This document shows positions 1 to 5,722 of a DNA stretch of 10,091 bases, piece by piece. The translations under genes and the position numbers were made by a program. Position 1 is the first letter of the stretch, and the number at the start of each line of letters is the position of its first letter. Under the pieces are notes generated by a model. It did not search any database. It had not been told where the DNA came from and worked only from the letters and a program-made list of their open reading frames with translations. Source of the DNA: Planctomycetota bacterium. GTDB lineage: Bacteria; Planctomycetota; PUPC01; DSUN01. The DNA is taken from NCBI GenBank assembly GCA_016872875.1, contig VGYW01000307.1, positions 1 through 10,091 of the forward strand. The letters are read 5' to 3'.

Positions 1-62
1 TCGCATTCGGCCACCGGCACGTCTCCTGGAGGCCAGCGCGGCCATTTTCCTGTTGGGGTGCC
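1..62. repeat. Left copy of the 62-bp terminal direct repeat
   Basis: This segment matches 10030-10091 over 62 bases with one difference (C26 versus T10055). It begins TCGCATTCGGCCACCGGCAC and ends TGTTGGGGTGCC. Bases 9-20 can pair with 58-69 (one mismatch), so the copy is a hairpin with a large loop, and the right copy is cut off within the closing stem. It leads directly into a REP-like palindrome at 76-112. I see no coding signal. It is probably one member of a dispersed genomic repeat family, and the window ends may coincide with assembly breaks at that repeat. Confidence 0.85.
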
Positions 63-75
63 GGCGGCCCGAAAG

Positions 76-112
76 CGGAAAATCCTGGGGGTTCGGGGGG
101 CAAAGCCCCCGA
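76..112 (+). repeat. REP-like palindromic repeat, copy A
   Basis: The unit reads GGAAAATCCTGGGGGTTCGG and then closes as a hairpin, TCGGGGG / CCCCCGA around GCAAAG (93-112). The same head (GGAAAATCC or GATAAATCCC, then GGGGGTCTGGGGG and its complement) occurs at 276-312 and 9994-10031 in inverse orientation and at 478-517 in the same orientation. The similarity extends upstream: the GGCCATTTT segment near 41 matches in inverse the AAAATGGCC near 340. Confidence 0.7.
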
Positions 113-141
113 CGCACCGGCCGCAGGCACACCCACGATCT

Positions 142-170
142 CAAGGACTTGGGACGCTGTCAAGTTCTTG
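142..170. repeat. Palindrome associated with REP-like units (CAAGGACTTG type)
   Basis: CAAGGACTTG (142-151) pairs with CAAGTTCTTG (161-170) over 10 positions, one of them a G-T wobble, around a 9-nt loop. Related palindromes lie at 541-570 and 9919-9940, in each case downstream of a GGGGG/CCCCC hairpin read in its own orientation. The full dispersed element therefore appears to be a two-hairpin unit of roughly 100 bp. Confidence 0.65.
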
Positions 171-275
171 TGCTCGGGTGGTTTTTGTTATCTCACGGCC
201 TCCTGGGGCTGGCAGCCAAGTCCTGTGTCCGACCGCGCCGTTGCGGGCCTCGGCACCTGCCTCACGACGGAGGGG

Positions 276-312
276 CTGGGGGCTTTGCCCCCAGACCCCC
301 AGGATTTTCCGC
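276..312 (-). repeat. REP-like palindromic repeat, copy B (inverted)
   Basis: CTGGGGGC (276-283) and GCCCCCAG (287-294) form a perfect 8-bp stem with a TTT loop, followed by ACCCCCAGGATTTTCCGC. This is the reverse complement of the head of copy A. Together, 41-112 and 267-350 form an imperfect large inverted pair around the 142-170 palindrome, a layout reminiscent of a paired REP or MITE-like module. Confidence 0.7.
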
Positions 313-412
313 CTTGCGGGCGAGGGCAGCATCAGCTAAAATGGCCTTGCCGCTGAGGAGGATAGGGCTCCGGTGGGGACCGACCCGAGCGCCTCGGCGG
401 CGGCAGGGCAGC

Positions 413-473
413 AGGGGACGATTCGCCCACAGCGGTCGTCCCCTCTGTCATGCCAGGGGCTGCCCTCGCCCCT
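413..473. repeat. Two adjacent short hairpins in the gene-free leader
   Basis: AGGGGACGA (413-421) is perfectly complementary to TCGTCCCCT (436-444), a 9-bp stem. Immediately after it, AGGGGC (455-460) pairs with GCCCCT (468-473). The segment 460-475 (GCTGCCCTCGCCC) matches, in inverse, the flank of copy B near 315-333, so this belongs to the same repeat cluster. No gene is visible. Confidence 0.5.
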
Positions 474-477
474 AAAG

Positions 478-517
478 CGATAAATCCCAGGGGGTCTGGG
501 GGACTGGTCCCCCAGAC
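478..517 (+). repeat. REP-like palindromic repeat, copy C
   Basis: The head GCGATAAATCCCAGGGG runs into a perfect 11-bp inverted repeat, GTCTGGGGGAC (494-504) and GTCCCCCAGAC (507-517), with only TG between. About 40 bases are identical in inverse orientation to 9994-10031, the best-conserved pair of the family here. Confidence 0.8.
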
Positions 518-540
518 GCGACGAGTGCGCCACGGGGTCC

Positions 541-570
541 ACAAGGATTCGGGACGCTCCCAAGTCATTG
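541..570. repeat. Second REP-associated palindrome (CAAGGATTCGGGACG type)
   Basis: The segment ACAAGGATTCGGGACGCTCC and the following CAAGTCATTG form an imperfect palindrome around GGGA-CGC-TCCC. It is homologous to 142-170 and 9919-9940. It sits 24 nt after hairpin C, giving the same two-hairpin arrangement as copy D. Confidence 0.6.
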
Positions 571-610
571 CACGATCGACCCCCGAAAGGTGTTTGGGTA
601 GACCCGGCTT

Positions 611-685
611 AGGCATCAGGCAGTACGCCCACACCGCGACCCCGTGGCGGCGGCACCACTGGCCCATCACGACCACGCGGGCGAG
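611..685 (-). pseudogene. Fossil fragment of an IS200-like / REP-associated transposase
   Basis: The minus strand reads MGQWCRRHGVAVWAYCLMP in one frame. This closely resembles the segment before the catalytic histidines of IS200-like (Y1, TnpA_REP) transposases, typically followed by NHVHL. Here the reading continues KPGLPKHLSG instead, so the HxH motif and everything after it are missing, and a TAG stop lies just upstream. It is therefore a short dead remnant of about 25 residues. It ends close to the palindrome at 541-570. RAYT transposases are known to be associated with REP palindromes, which fits the surrounding repeats. The identification rests on one short motif read by eye, so it is moderate. 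Confidence 0.55.
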
Positions 686-837
686 CTATCTGGGCATGCA
701 ACCATGCCATCGCGTCCCAACACGCTTGTCAATAGCCTCTGCTCTCCGCCAGCCAAGACCCGCAATCAGGTATCGTGTCCCCAGGTTCAGATTCCGAGGC
801 CGTCAAGTGGCAAAAATGAACAAGGCACTGGCCCAGT

Positions 838-867
838 TTGACAGGACGCGGCACCCTCTGCTATCAT
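838..867 (+). promoter_or_regulatory. Sigma70-type promoter for trpS
   Basis: A perfect -35 hexamer TTGACA (838-843) is separated by 18 nt from TATCAT (862-867), which matches five of six consensus bases. A TGC directly before the -10 gives an extended -10 motif. The transcript would start near 874, about 50 nt before the trpS start. It could carry trpS and the overlapping redoxin gene as one operon. The leader contains CATCC repeats (881-892) but no visible T-box or attenuator. Confidence 0.65.
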
Positions 868-926
868 GCTTTTTTCCACCCATCCATCATCCCCTTCTTC
901 CGCGGCCAGCGGCCGCCCCAGAGGAG

Positions 927-1910
927 ATGGCCTTGAGCAAGCGGCTCTTCAGCGGCATCCAGCCAAGCGGCGGAATCCATATCGGCAACTATCTCGGCGC
1001 CATACGCAACTGGGTGGCCCTCATCCCGGAGTTCGAGTGCATCTATTGCATCGTGGACTACCACGCGATCACGGTGCCCTACGAGCCTGCGGAGATGCCC
1101 GGCCGCATCCTCGAAGCCGCCGCCGTCAACATCGCCTGCGGCATTGACCCCGACCGCTGCACCATCTTCGTCCAGAGCCACGTGCCCCAGCACACCGAGC
1201 TCGCCTGGGTCCTCAACTCCGTGACCCCCGTGGGCGACCTCTTCCGCATGACCCAGTTCAAGGACAAGTCGGCCCAGTTCGAGGGCAGCGTGAACGCCGG
1301 CCTCCTGACCTATCCCGTGCTCATGGCCGCCGACATCCTCCTCTACAAGGGCGAGGTGGTGCCCGTGGGCGAGGACCAGGTGCAGCACCTCGAGCTCAGC
1401 CGCGAGATAACCCGCCGCTTCAACGCCCGCTACGGCCCGGTCTTCCCCGAGCCGAAGGAGCGCCTCACCGCCGCCGCGCGCGTCATGGGCCTCGACGACC
1501 CCACCAAGAAGATGAGCAAGTCGCTCGGCAACACCGTCGCCCTCCTCGAAGACCCCAAGAGCATCTGGGAGAAGGTCCGCACCGCCGTCACCGACCCGGC
1601 CCGCGTGCGGCGCACCGACCCCGGCGAGCCGACGAAGTGCAACATCTTCACCCTCCACGGCTACTTCTCGCCGCCGGCCGACATCGAGCGCGTGGCCGCC
1701 GGCTGCCGCTCCGCCAGCCTCGGATGCATCGAGTGCAAGAAGGTCCTCTTCGACAACATGACGAAGGTGCTCGACCCCATCCGCGAGCGCGCCCAGGCGC
1801 TCCTCGCCCAGCCCGAGCAAGTCTGGGCCATCCTCCGCCGCGGCGCCGAGCGCTGCCTCCCCGTTGCCCAGGCCACCATGGCCGAGGTGAGAAAGGCGAT
1901 GGGGCTGTGA
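927..1910 (+). CDS. trpS: Tryptophanyl-tRNA synthetase with Fe-S-type cysteine motif
   Basis: This cytoplasmic class I synthetase charges tRNA-Trp with tryptophan using ATP. The 327-residue product has normal family length. Visible motifs are GIQPSGGIHIGNYLGA (HIGN at 18-21), the tryptophan-pocket segment MAADILLY (133-140), GEDQVQHLELSR (148-159) and KMSKS (195-199). Cysteines 238, 260, 267 and 270 form C-x21-C-x6-C-x2-C, close to the C-x22-C-x6-C-x2-C that binds a [4Fe-4S] cluster in Thermotoga maritima TrpRS. I chose ATG 927 because homology begins there; the frame stays open back to about 450 only through repeats and the promoter. GAGGAG (921-926) touches this ATG, so TTG 933, six bases beyond it, is a real alternative. 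The stop overlaps the next start (TGATG), suggesting translational coupling. Confidence 0.95.
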   Translation: MALSKRLFSGIQPSGGIHIGNYLGAIRNWVALIPEFECIYCIVDYHAITVPYEPAEMPGRILEAAAVNIACGIDPDRCTIFVQSHVPQHTELAWVLNSVTPVGDLFRMTQFKDKSAQFEGSVNAGLLTYPVLMAADILLYKGEVVPVGEDQVQHLELSREITRRFNARYGPVFPEPKERLTAAARVMGLDDPTKKMSKSLGNTVALLEDPKSIWEKVRTAVTDPARVRRTDPGEPTKCNIFTLHGYFSPPADIERVAAGCRSASLGCIECKKVLFDNMTKVLDPIRERAQALLAQPEQVWAILRRGAERCLPVAQATMAEVRKAMGL

Positions 1911-3316
1911 TGCGCGACCTCACGCCAAGCCTGTTCCTGGCTATCTCAACGTGGGGAACGGCAATGAACGTGGAAGCCGGTTCGTACGCCCCTGAAGTCG
2001 GGAAGAGGCATCCCGACTTCACGCTGCCGAGGGCCGATGACCGCAGGCCCGTATCGCTTTCAGACTTCAGGGGGAGGAAAGTGCTGCTGCTCCACTTCGC
2101 CTCGTGGTGAGTGGGCTGCCGCCGACACGTGCCGGTCTGGCACGCGGCCACGCGCGAGTGGGTGAAGTCGGGGCGGCTCGCCCTCCTGGGCGTCGTGCAG
2201 GAGCAGCACGCCGAGCGCGCGCGGCTCTTCGCCCAGTGGCAGGGCCTCGACTGGCCGATCCTCCACGACCCCATCAACATCCTGCGCCTTCAGGGCGTGC
2301 CCATCCTCGTGGCAGTTGACGAGCACGGGGTCGTCCGCGCCGTGCGGCCCGACCTTAAGACATTCGACGCCGACTTCCTCGACAGGACCTTCTCCGACGG
2401 AGGCGGCGAGGCGGTGGCTCTCACTCCGAGGCCGGGAGACATCCCGGCGCTCCGCGAACGGACCAGGGCAAACCCATCCACCGGCTGGCGGGCGCTCGGC
2501 GATGCCCTTGCCCTCTGGGCCGGCCCGGAGGGCCTCGATGAAGCCATCGCCTGCTACCAGCGGGCCGTGGACAGCGCCCCCGCCGATGGCGATGCCCTCT
2601 TCCGCCTCGGCGCCTGCCATCGCCTTCGCTCCGAGACGGCCGGCCGAAAGCACGGGGACTTCCAGGCCGCCGTGGACGGCTGGAGCCGAGCCCTGGCGAC
2701 CAACCCCAACCAATACATCTGGCGTCGGCGCATCCAGCAATACGGCCCGCGCCTCGACAAGCCCTACGCCTTCTACGACTGGGTGAGCGAGGCGGCCAAG
2801 GCCGTTGCCGCGCGAGGCGAGACGCCCATCCCCCTCAGCGAGCCACCCTATGGCTCCGAGATCGCCCATCCCCTCAAGGAGTTGCCCCAGCCCCAGGCCC
2901 CGACGCCGCCCGACCCCGAGGGGAAGGTGAACCGAGACGCGAAGCGGCTCATCGAGGCCGACGTGGCAGTGGTCCCGCCCACCGTGACGCCAGGGCAAGC
3001 CGTCCGCGTTCACATCGTTCTCCGCCCATCGCGCCGTGCGCAGGCGCACTGGAACAATGAAGGCGAGCCGCTGCGTCTCTTGGTGGACGTTCCTGCCGGC
3101 TGGCGGGCGTCCGAGCGCCTGCTGGCCGCGCCCCAGCCCCAGCAGGCCGAGACCGGCGAAGCGCGCCGCCTCGACTTCGAGGTCCAGGCCCCGCCCGACG
3201 CCGCCGCGGCCCCGCGCCTCCGGGTCTATGCCCTCTACAACGTCTGCGAGACCCAAGGCGGCCAGTGCCTCTTCCTGCGGCAGGACCTCCCGGTCGAGAT
3301 TCCCCTCAGGAAGTAG
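1910..3316 (+). CDS. Probable selenoprotein: UxxC redoxin with TPR-like and DsbD-N-like domains
   Basis: This is a predicted thiol/selenol oxidoreductase of the AhpC/TSA-TlpA type, 468 residues if the in-frame TGA at 2108-2110 is read as selenocysteine 67. Residues 33-66 are a typical redoxin N-terminus (HPDFTLP, VSLSDFRGRKVLLLHFASW). The frame then continues U-V-G-C-R (Sec67, Cys70), then VPVWHAATREW, and GVPILVAVDEHG with the likely cis-proline 131. TPR-like helices follow (about 155-240, including DEAIACYQRAV). A beta-rich C-terminal domain ends YALYNVCETQGGQC (Cys446, Cys453), resembling DsbD N-terminal domains. Homology runs unbroken across the TGA, and a SECIS-like hairpin follows it. 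The start overlaps the trpS stop; ATG 1964 is an alternative, giving Sec49. The N-terminus is only weakly hydrophobic, so export is uncertain. A point-mutated pseudogene is the main alternative, but both halves look intact. Confidence 0.8.
2111..2151 (+). promoter_or_regulatory. Bacterial SECIS-like element directing UGA recoding
   Basis: Directly after the TGA, GTGCC (2129-2133) and GGCAC (2139-2143) form a perfect 5-bp stem closed by the loop GGTCT. This is nearly the apex of the E. coli fdhF SECIS, whose loop GGTC includes the G-U contacted by SelB. GCCGC (2118-2122) pairs with GCGGC (2144-2148), extending the stem past a 6-nt bulge, and GTG (2111-2113) can pair with CAC (2149-2151). The first loop G lies 24 nt after the TGA, within the spacing usual for bacterial SECIS elements. 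Confidence 0.75.
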
Positions 3317-3325
3317 CTCCCTGCC

Positions 3326-3354
3326 TTGACACACAGGGCACAAGCCGGCATCAT
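3326..3354 (+). promoter_or_regulatory. Putative sigma70-type promoter for the beta-propeller gene
   Basis: TTGACA (3326-3331) is followed after 17 nt by CATCAT (3349-3354), four of six matches to the -10 consensus. Transcription would start near 3361, about 38 nt before the ATG at 3399. It lies in the only spacer between the redoxin and propeller genes, so the propeller gene may be transcribed separately. There is no other support. Confidence 0.45.
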
Positions 3355-3398
3355 ACTGCCCGGCAGTCTCTGGGTGTCCCCGGCCACAGGAGTGCTCT

Positions 3399-4727
3399 AT
3401 GCGCAACAGCCCTCTGCCCTCGCAGCTTGTCGTTGGCCTCATCGCGGTCTGCTCGTTTGCCTTCGCGGAGAACTGGCCCCAGTGGCGCGGGCCGCTGTTC
3501 AACGGCTCGACGACCGAGAGCGGGCTGCCCGCGAGCTGGGACTTGGCGGAGAAGGCCAACGTGGCGTGGGCCGCGCCCATGCCCGGCCAGGCCGCGGCCA
3601 CGCCAGCCGTGTGGGCCGAGCGCGTCTTCGTAAGCTCCGTGGACAAGGAGACGAAGGACCTGCTCGCGCTCTGCCTCGACGCCGCGTCGGGCAAGACGCT
3701 CTGGCAGAAGGCGGTGGGCAAGGACCGCAAGGCGCCCGTCGGCACAAACAACATGGCCTGCCCATCCCCCGTCACCGATGGCAAGAGCGTCTGGTTCTTC
3801 TACGGCACGGGCGCTCTCGTGGCCTTCGACTTCGACGGCAAGCAGCTCTGGGCGCGCGAGCTCGAGAAGGACCACGGCGAGTTCGTGGTCAAGTACGGCT
3901 ACAGCTCCAGCCCGCTCCTCTACAGGGGCAAGCTCTACGTCCTCGTGATGCAGAACGCCAGCCCGCAGAAGTACGGGCGGACGCACGACAAGCGGCCCGG
4001 GCCGCTCGAGTCGTTCCTCCTGGCCTTGGATCCCGCCAGCGGCAAGGAGTTGTGGAAGCACGTTCGCAAGACCACGGCCGAGGACGAATCGGTCGAGACC
4101 TACCTCTCTCCCATCCCCTACGAGGGTAGCGGGCGCTCCGAGCTCATCATCCCCGGCGGCGAGTGCGTGACGGGCCACGACGCCGCGACGGGCGGCGAGC
4201 TCTGGCGCTGGTGGTATCAGCCCGCCGACAGGCAGGTGTGGCAGCGCACCGTCAACTCCGCCACGCCGGGCGAGGGCCTCGTCTACGCCGTGAGGCCGAA
4301 GCACCGCTCCGTCTACGCCATCAAGGGCGGGGGCAAAGGCGAGCTTGGTGAAGGCGACCTCGCCTGGCGGCTCGACCAGAACGTGCCCGACGTCGTCACG
4401 CCGCTCTACTACCAGGGCCGCCTCTACGTGGCCAACGACGGCACCCGGGTCATGGCCTGCCTCGACGCGAAGTCGGGCAAGAAGCTCTGGGAGGGGAGCC
4501 TCGAGATGAAGAGCGTCCTCCGCGCCTCGCCCACCGCCGCCGACGGCAAGGTCTACGTCATCAGCCAGAACGGCGAGGTCGCGGTCCTCGCCGCGGGCGA
4601 CCAGTTCAAAGTCCTCTCCCGCATCCAGATGGGCGAGGGGCCATGCACGGCCTCCATCGCCATTGCCGGCGGCAAGCTCTTCATTCGAACCGCCAAGAGC
4701 CTGTACTGCATTGGGGCGGGCAAATGA
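3399..4727 (+). CDS. Secreted PQQ-like (BamB-type) beta-propeller repeat protein
   Basis: The 442-residue product begins with a signal peptide (LVVGLIAVCSFAFA, likely cut after Ala23), so it should act outside the cytoplasmic membrane. The mature protein starts ENWPQWRGP, the hallmark opening of a large planctomycete and verrucomicrobial family of PQQ-like propellers. Blade motifs of the type LDAxSGKxLW recur: LALCLDAASGKTLW, VAFDFDGKQLW, LALDPASGKELW, GHDAATGGELWRW, ACLDAKSGKKLW, and a final VYVISQNGEVAVLAA. This suggests seven or eight blades. No catalytic or PQQ-binding residues are evident, so it is probably a structural or ligand-binding propeller rather than a dehydrogenase. AGGAG (3388-3392) six bases before the ATG supports the start. 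Its position before a sugar isomerase is common in these bacteria, but a shared role is not shown. Confidence 0.85.
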   Translation: MRNSPLPSQLVVGLIAVCSFAFAENWPQWRGPLFNGSTTESGLPASWDLAEKANVAWAAPMPGQAAATPAVWAERVFVSSVDKETKDLLALCLDAASGKTLWQKAVGKDRKAPVGTNNMACPSPVTDGKSVWFFYGTGALVAFDFDGKQLWARELEKDHGEFVVKYGYSSSPLLYRGKLYVLVMQNASPQKYGRTHDKRPGPLESFLLALDPASGKELWKHVRKTTAEDESVETYLSPIPYEGSGRSELIIPGGECVTGHDAATGGELWRWWYQPADRQVWQRTVNSATPGEGLVYAVRPKHRSVYAIKGGGKGELGEGDLAWRLDQNVPDVVTPLYYQGRLYVANDGTRVMACLDAKSGKKLWEGSLEMKSVLRASPTAADGKVYVISQNGEVAVLAAGDQFKVLSRIQMGEGPCTASIAIAGGKLFIRTAKSLYCIGAGK

Positions 4728-4729
4728 GG

Positions 4730-4773
4730 TTGATCGGTCGGATCCGACGGATCGGACGGATCAGACCGATCAA
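4730..4773. repeat. Intergenic hairpin of 9-nt repeats (GATCNGACG)
   Basis: TTGATCGGTC (4730-4739) is perfectly complementary to GACCGATCAA (4764-4773). Inside it GATCCG (4741-4746) pairs with CGGATC (4757-4762), giving a 16-bp stem with one mismatch. The sequence is also a tandem of 9-nt units: GATCGGTCG, GATCCGACG, GATCGGACG, GATCAGACC. It starts 3 nt after the propeller stop and ends before the Shine-Dalgarno of the next gene (GAGGAG, 4784-4789). With no T-run it is not a classic terminator, but it could slow RNA decay or attenuate readthrough. Confidence 0.75.
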
Positions 4774-4795
4774 AGTAACCAATGAGGAGCGCACA

Positions 4796-5590
4796 ATGGA
4801 TCTTGCGCGCATCTCCACCTGCACCTATCCGCTCCGTGCCAGGCCAGGCACCGAGGCGCTTGCGGTGATGGGCAAGGCGGGATTCAGAAAGGTTGACCTC
4901 TGGGGCAACCCGCCGCACTTCTCGGCCGACCCCGCGAAGTGCGACCACGCGGCGCTCGAGGCCGCGGCTCGGGCGGCGGGCGTGCGCATCGCCAACCTGG
5001 GCACCTATTGCGGGGGCGACTTCGCCTCGGATTCCGAGGAGGCGCGGGCGAAGGCGCTCGCCGAGATGAAGGCCACGATTGACCTGGCGGTCCGCTTCGG
5101 CGCGCGCTCCATTCGCGTGCGGCCGGGCACGGGCGAGGACCCCGCCATCATCCCGCGCATCGCGCCGCTCTTCGCGGAGAGCGCCGCCTACGCCGCGCAA
5201 CGCGGCATCTTCCTCGGGATGGAGAACCACGGCGGCAGCCTGGCGGGAAACGTCGAGGCCGCGGTCCGCCTCTGCGAGGCCGTCGGCTCGAAGCACTTCG
5301 GCGTCCTCTACGAGCCGTGCAACCTCTCCCACGCCCGCGTGGACTACAAGGCGGCCCTGGCCGCCTTCAAGCCCTGGCTCGTCCACATCCACGTCAAGGA
5401 CGGCCGCTGGGCGGGCGACAAGTTCCAGGCCACCCACGTCGGCGAGGGCGCGATTGACTATCCCTGGATCGTCGGGCAGCTTGAGGCTCTTGGCTACCGT
5501 GGCGACTACGCGCTAGAATATGAAATATGCGAGGTCGAGCCGTTGGAGACTGCGCTGCCGAGGTGGTTGGAGTACTTCAGAAGGCTTTAA
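4796..5590 (+). CDS. Sugar phosphate isomerase/epimerase family TIM-barrel protein
   Basis: The 264-residue protein belongs to the xylose-isomerase-like / AP endonuclease 2 TIM-barrel superfamily. These are metal-dependent enzymes that isomerise or epimerise sugars and related compounds, or act in inositol-type catabolism. Visible landmarks are the first strand (ARISTCTYPLR), FRKVDLW, GVRIANLGTYCGG, GMENHGG (Glu143), GVLYEPCNL (Glu173), WLVHIHVKDG (His197/His199) and YALEYE (Glu241/Glu243). These fit the usual Glu-Asp/Glu-His-Glu metal site, with Glu173 at the position that is often Asp. No signal peptide is seen, so it is probably cytoplasmic. GAGGAG sits six bases upstream of ATG 4796, a strong start. 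The substrate cannot be told from sequence. It probably shares a transcript with the propeller gene 68 nt upstream unless the intervening hairpin interrupts it. Confidence 0.85.
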   Translation: MDLARISTCTYPLRARPGTEALAVMGKAGFRKVDLWGNPPHFSADPAKCDHAALEAAARAAGVRIANLGTYCGGDFASDSEEARAKALAEMKATIDLAVRFGARSIRVRPGTGEDPAIIPRIAPLFAESAAYAAQRGIFLGMENHGGSLAGNVEAAVRLCEAVGSKHFGVLYEPCNLSHARVDYKAALAAFKPWLVHIHVKDGRWAGDKFQATHVGEGAIDYPWIVGQLEALGYRGDYALEYEICEVEPLETALPRWLEYFRRL

Positions 5591-5600
5591 GCCGCCTTTC

Positions 5601-5696
5601 TCGTCCTCGTCGTCGTCCTCGTCGTCGTCGTCGAGAGCCCTGTGTTTCAGTCCCCTGGAAGTTCGACGACGAGGACGACGACGACAACGACGACGA
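5601..5696. repeat. Long intergenic hairpin of TCG/CGA triplet repeats
   Basis: Bases 5601-5634 (a TCGTCCTCGTCG-type tract) are complementary to 5663-5696 at 30 of 34 positions, with a 28-nt loop (5635-5662). This makes a very stable hairpin filling the spacer between the isomerase stop (5590) and the uvrC start (5723). Read through, one arm would encode poly-serine and the complementary strand an Asp/Glu run. That is low-complexity repeat rather than gene, which is why the uvrC frame was not extended into it. Confidence 0.8.
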
Positions 5697-5722
5697 TTCG
5701 GAAGCCCTGTTGGCGACAGGCC

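Noticed and set aside
450..926. A 159-residue N-terminal extension of TrpRS
   Set aside because: It would be translated from REP-like hairpins, and the promoter at 838-867 lies inside it. Family homology begins at 927.
2108..2110. TGA reassigned to tryptophan or glycine
   Set aside because: trpS, the propeller, MEMO and purC genes all end in TGA, and no other core gene here has an internal TGA.
2111..3316. A separate gene starting at GTG 2111
   Set aside because: This start lies inside the redoxin fold, right after the TGA, and would lack the beta strands before the active site. No ribosome site precedes it, and the frame and homology continue upstream to 1910.
2060..3784. Long antisense reading frames opposite the redoxin, uvrC (5852-8218) and purC (8478-9827) genes
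   Set aside because: They are typical GC-rich shadows: low-complexity Arg/Ala/Gly/Pro-rich products, no recognisable motifs, and complementary to genes with clear family motifs.
4730..4773. Rho-independent terminator
   Set aside because: The stem is strong but no T-run follows on either strand, so it is reported only as a hairpin repeat. The same holds for 8815-8911.
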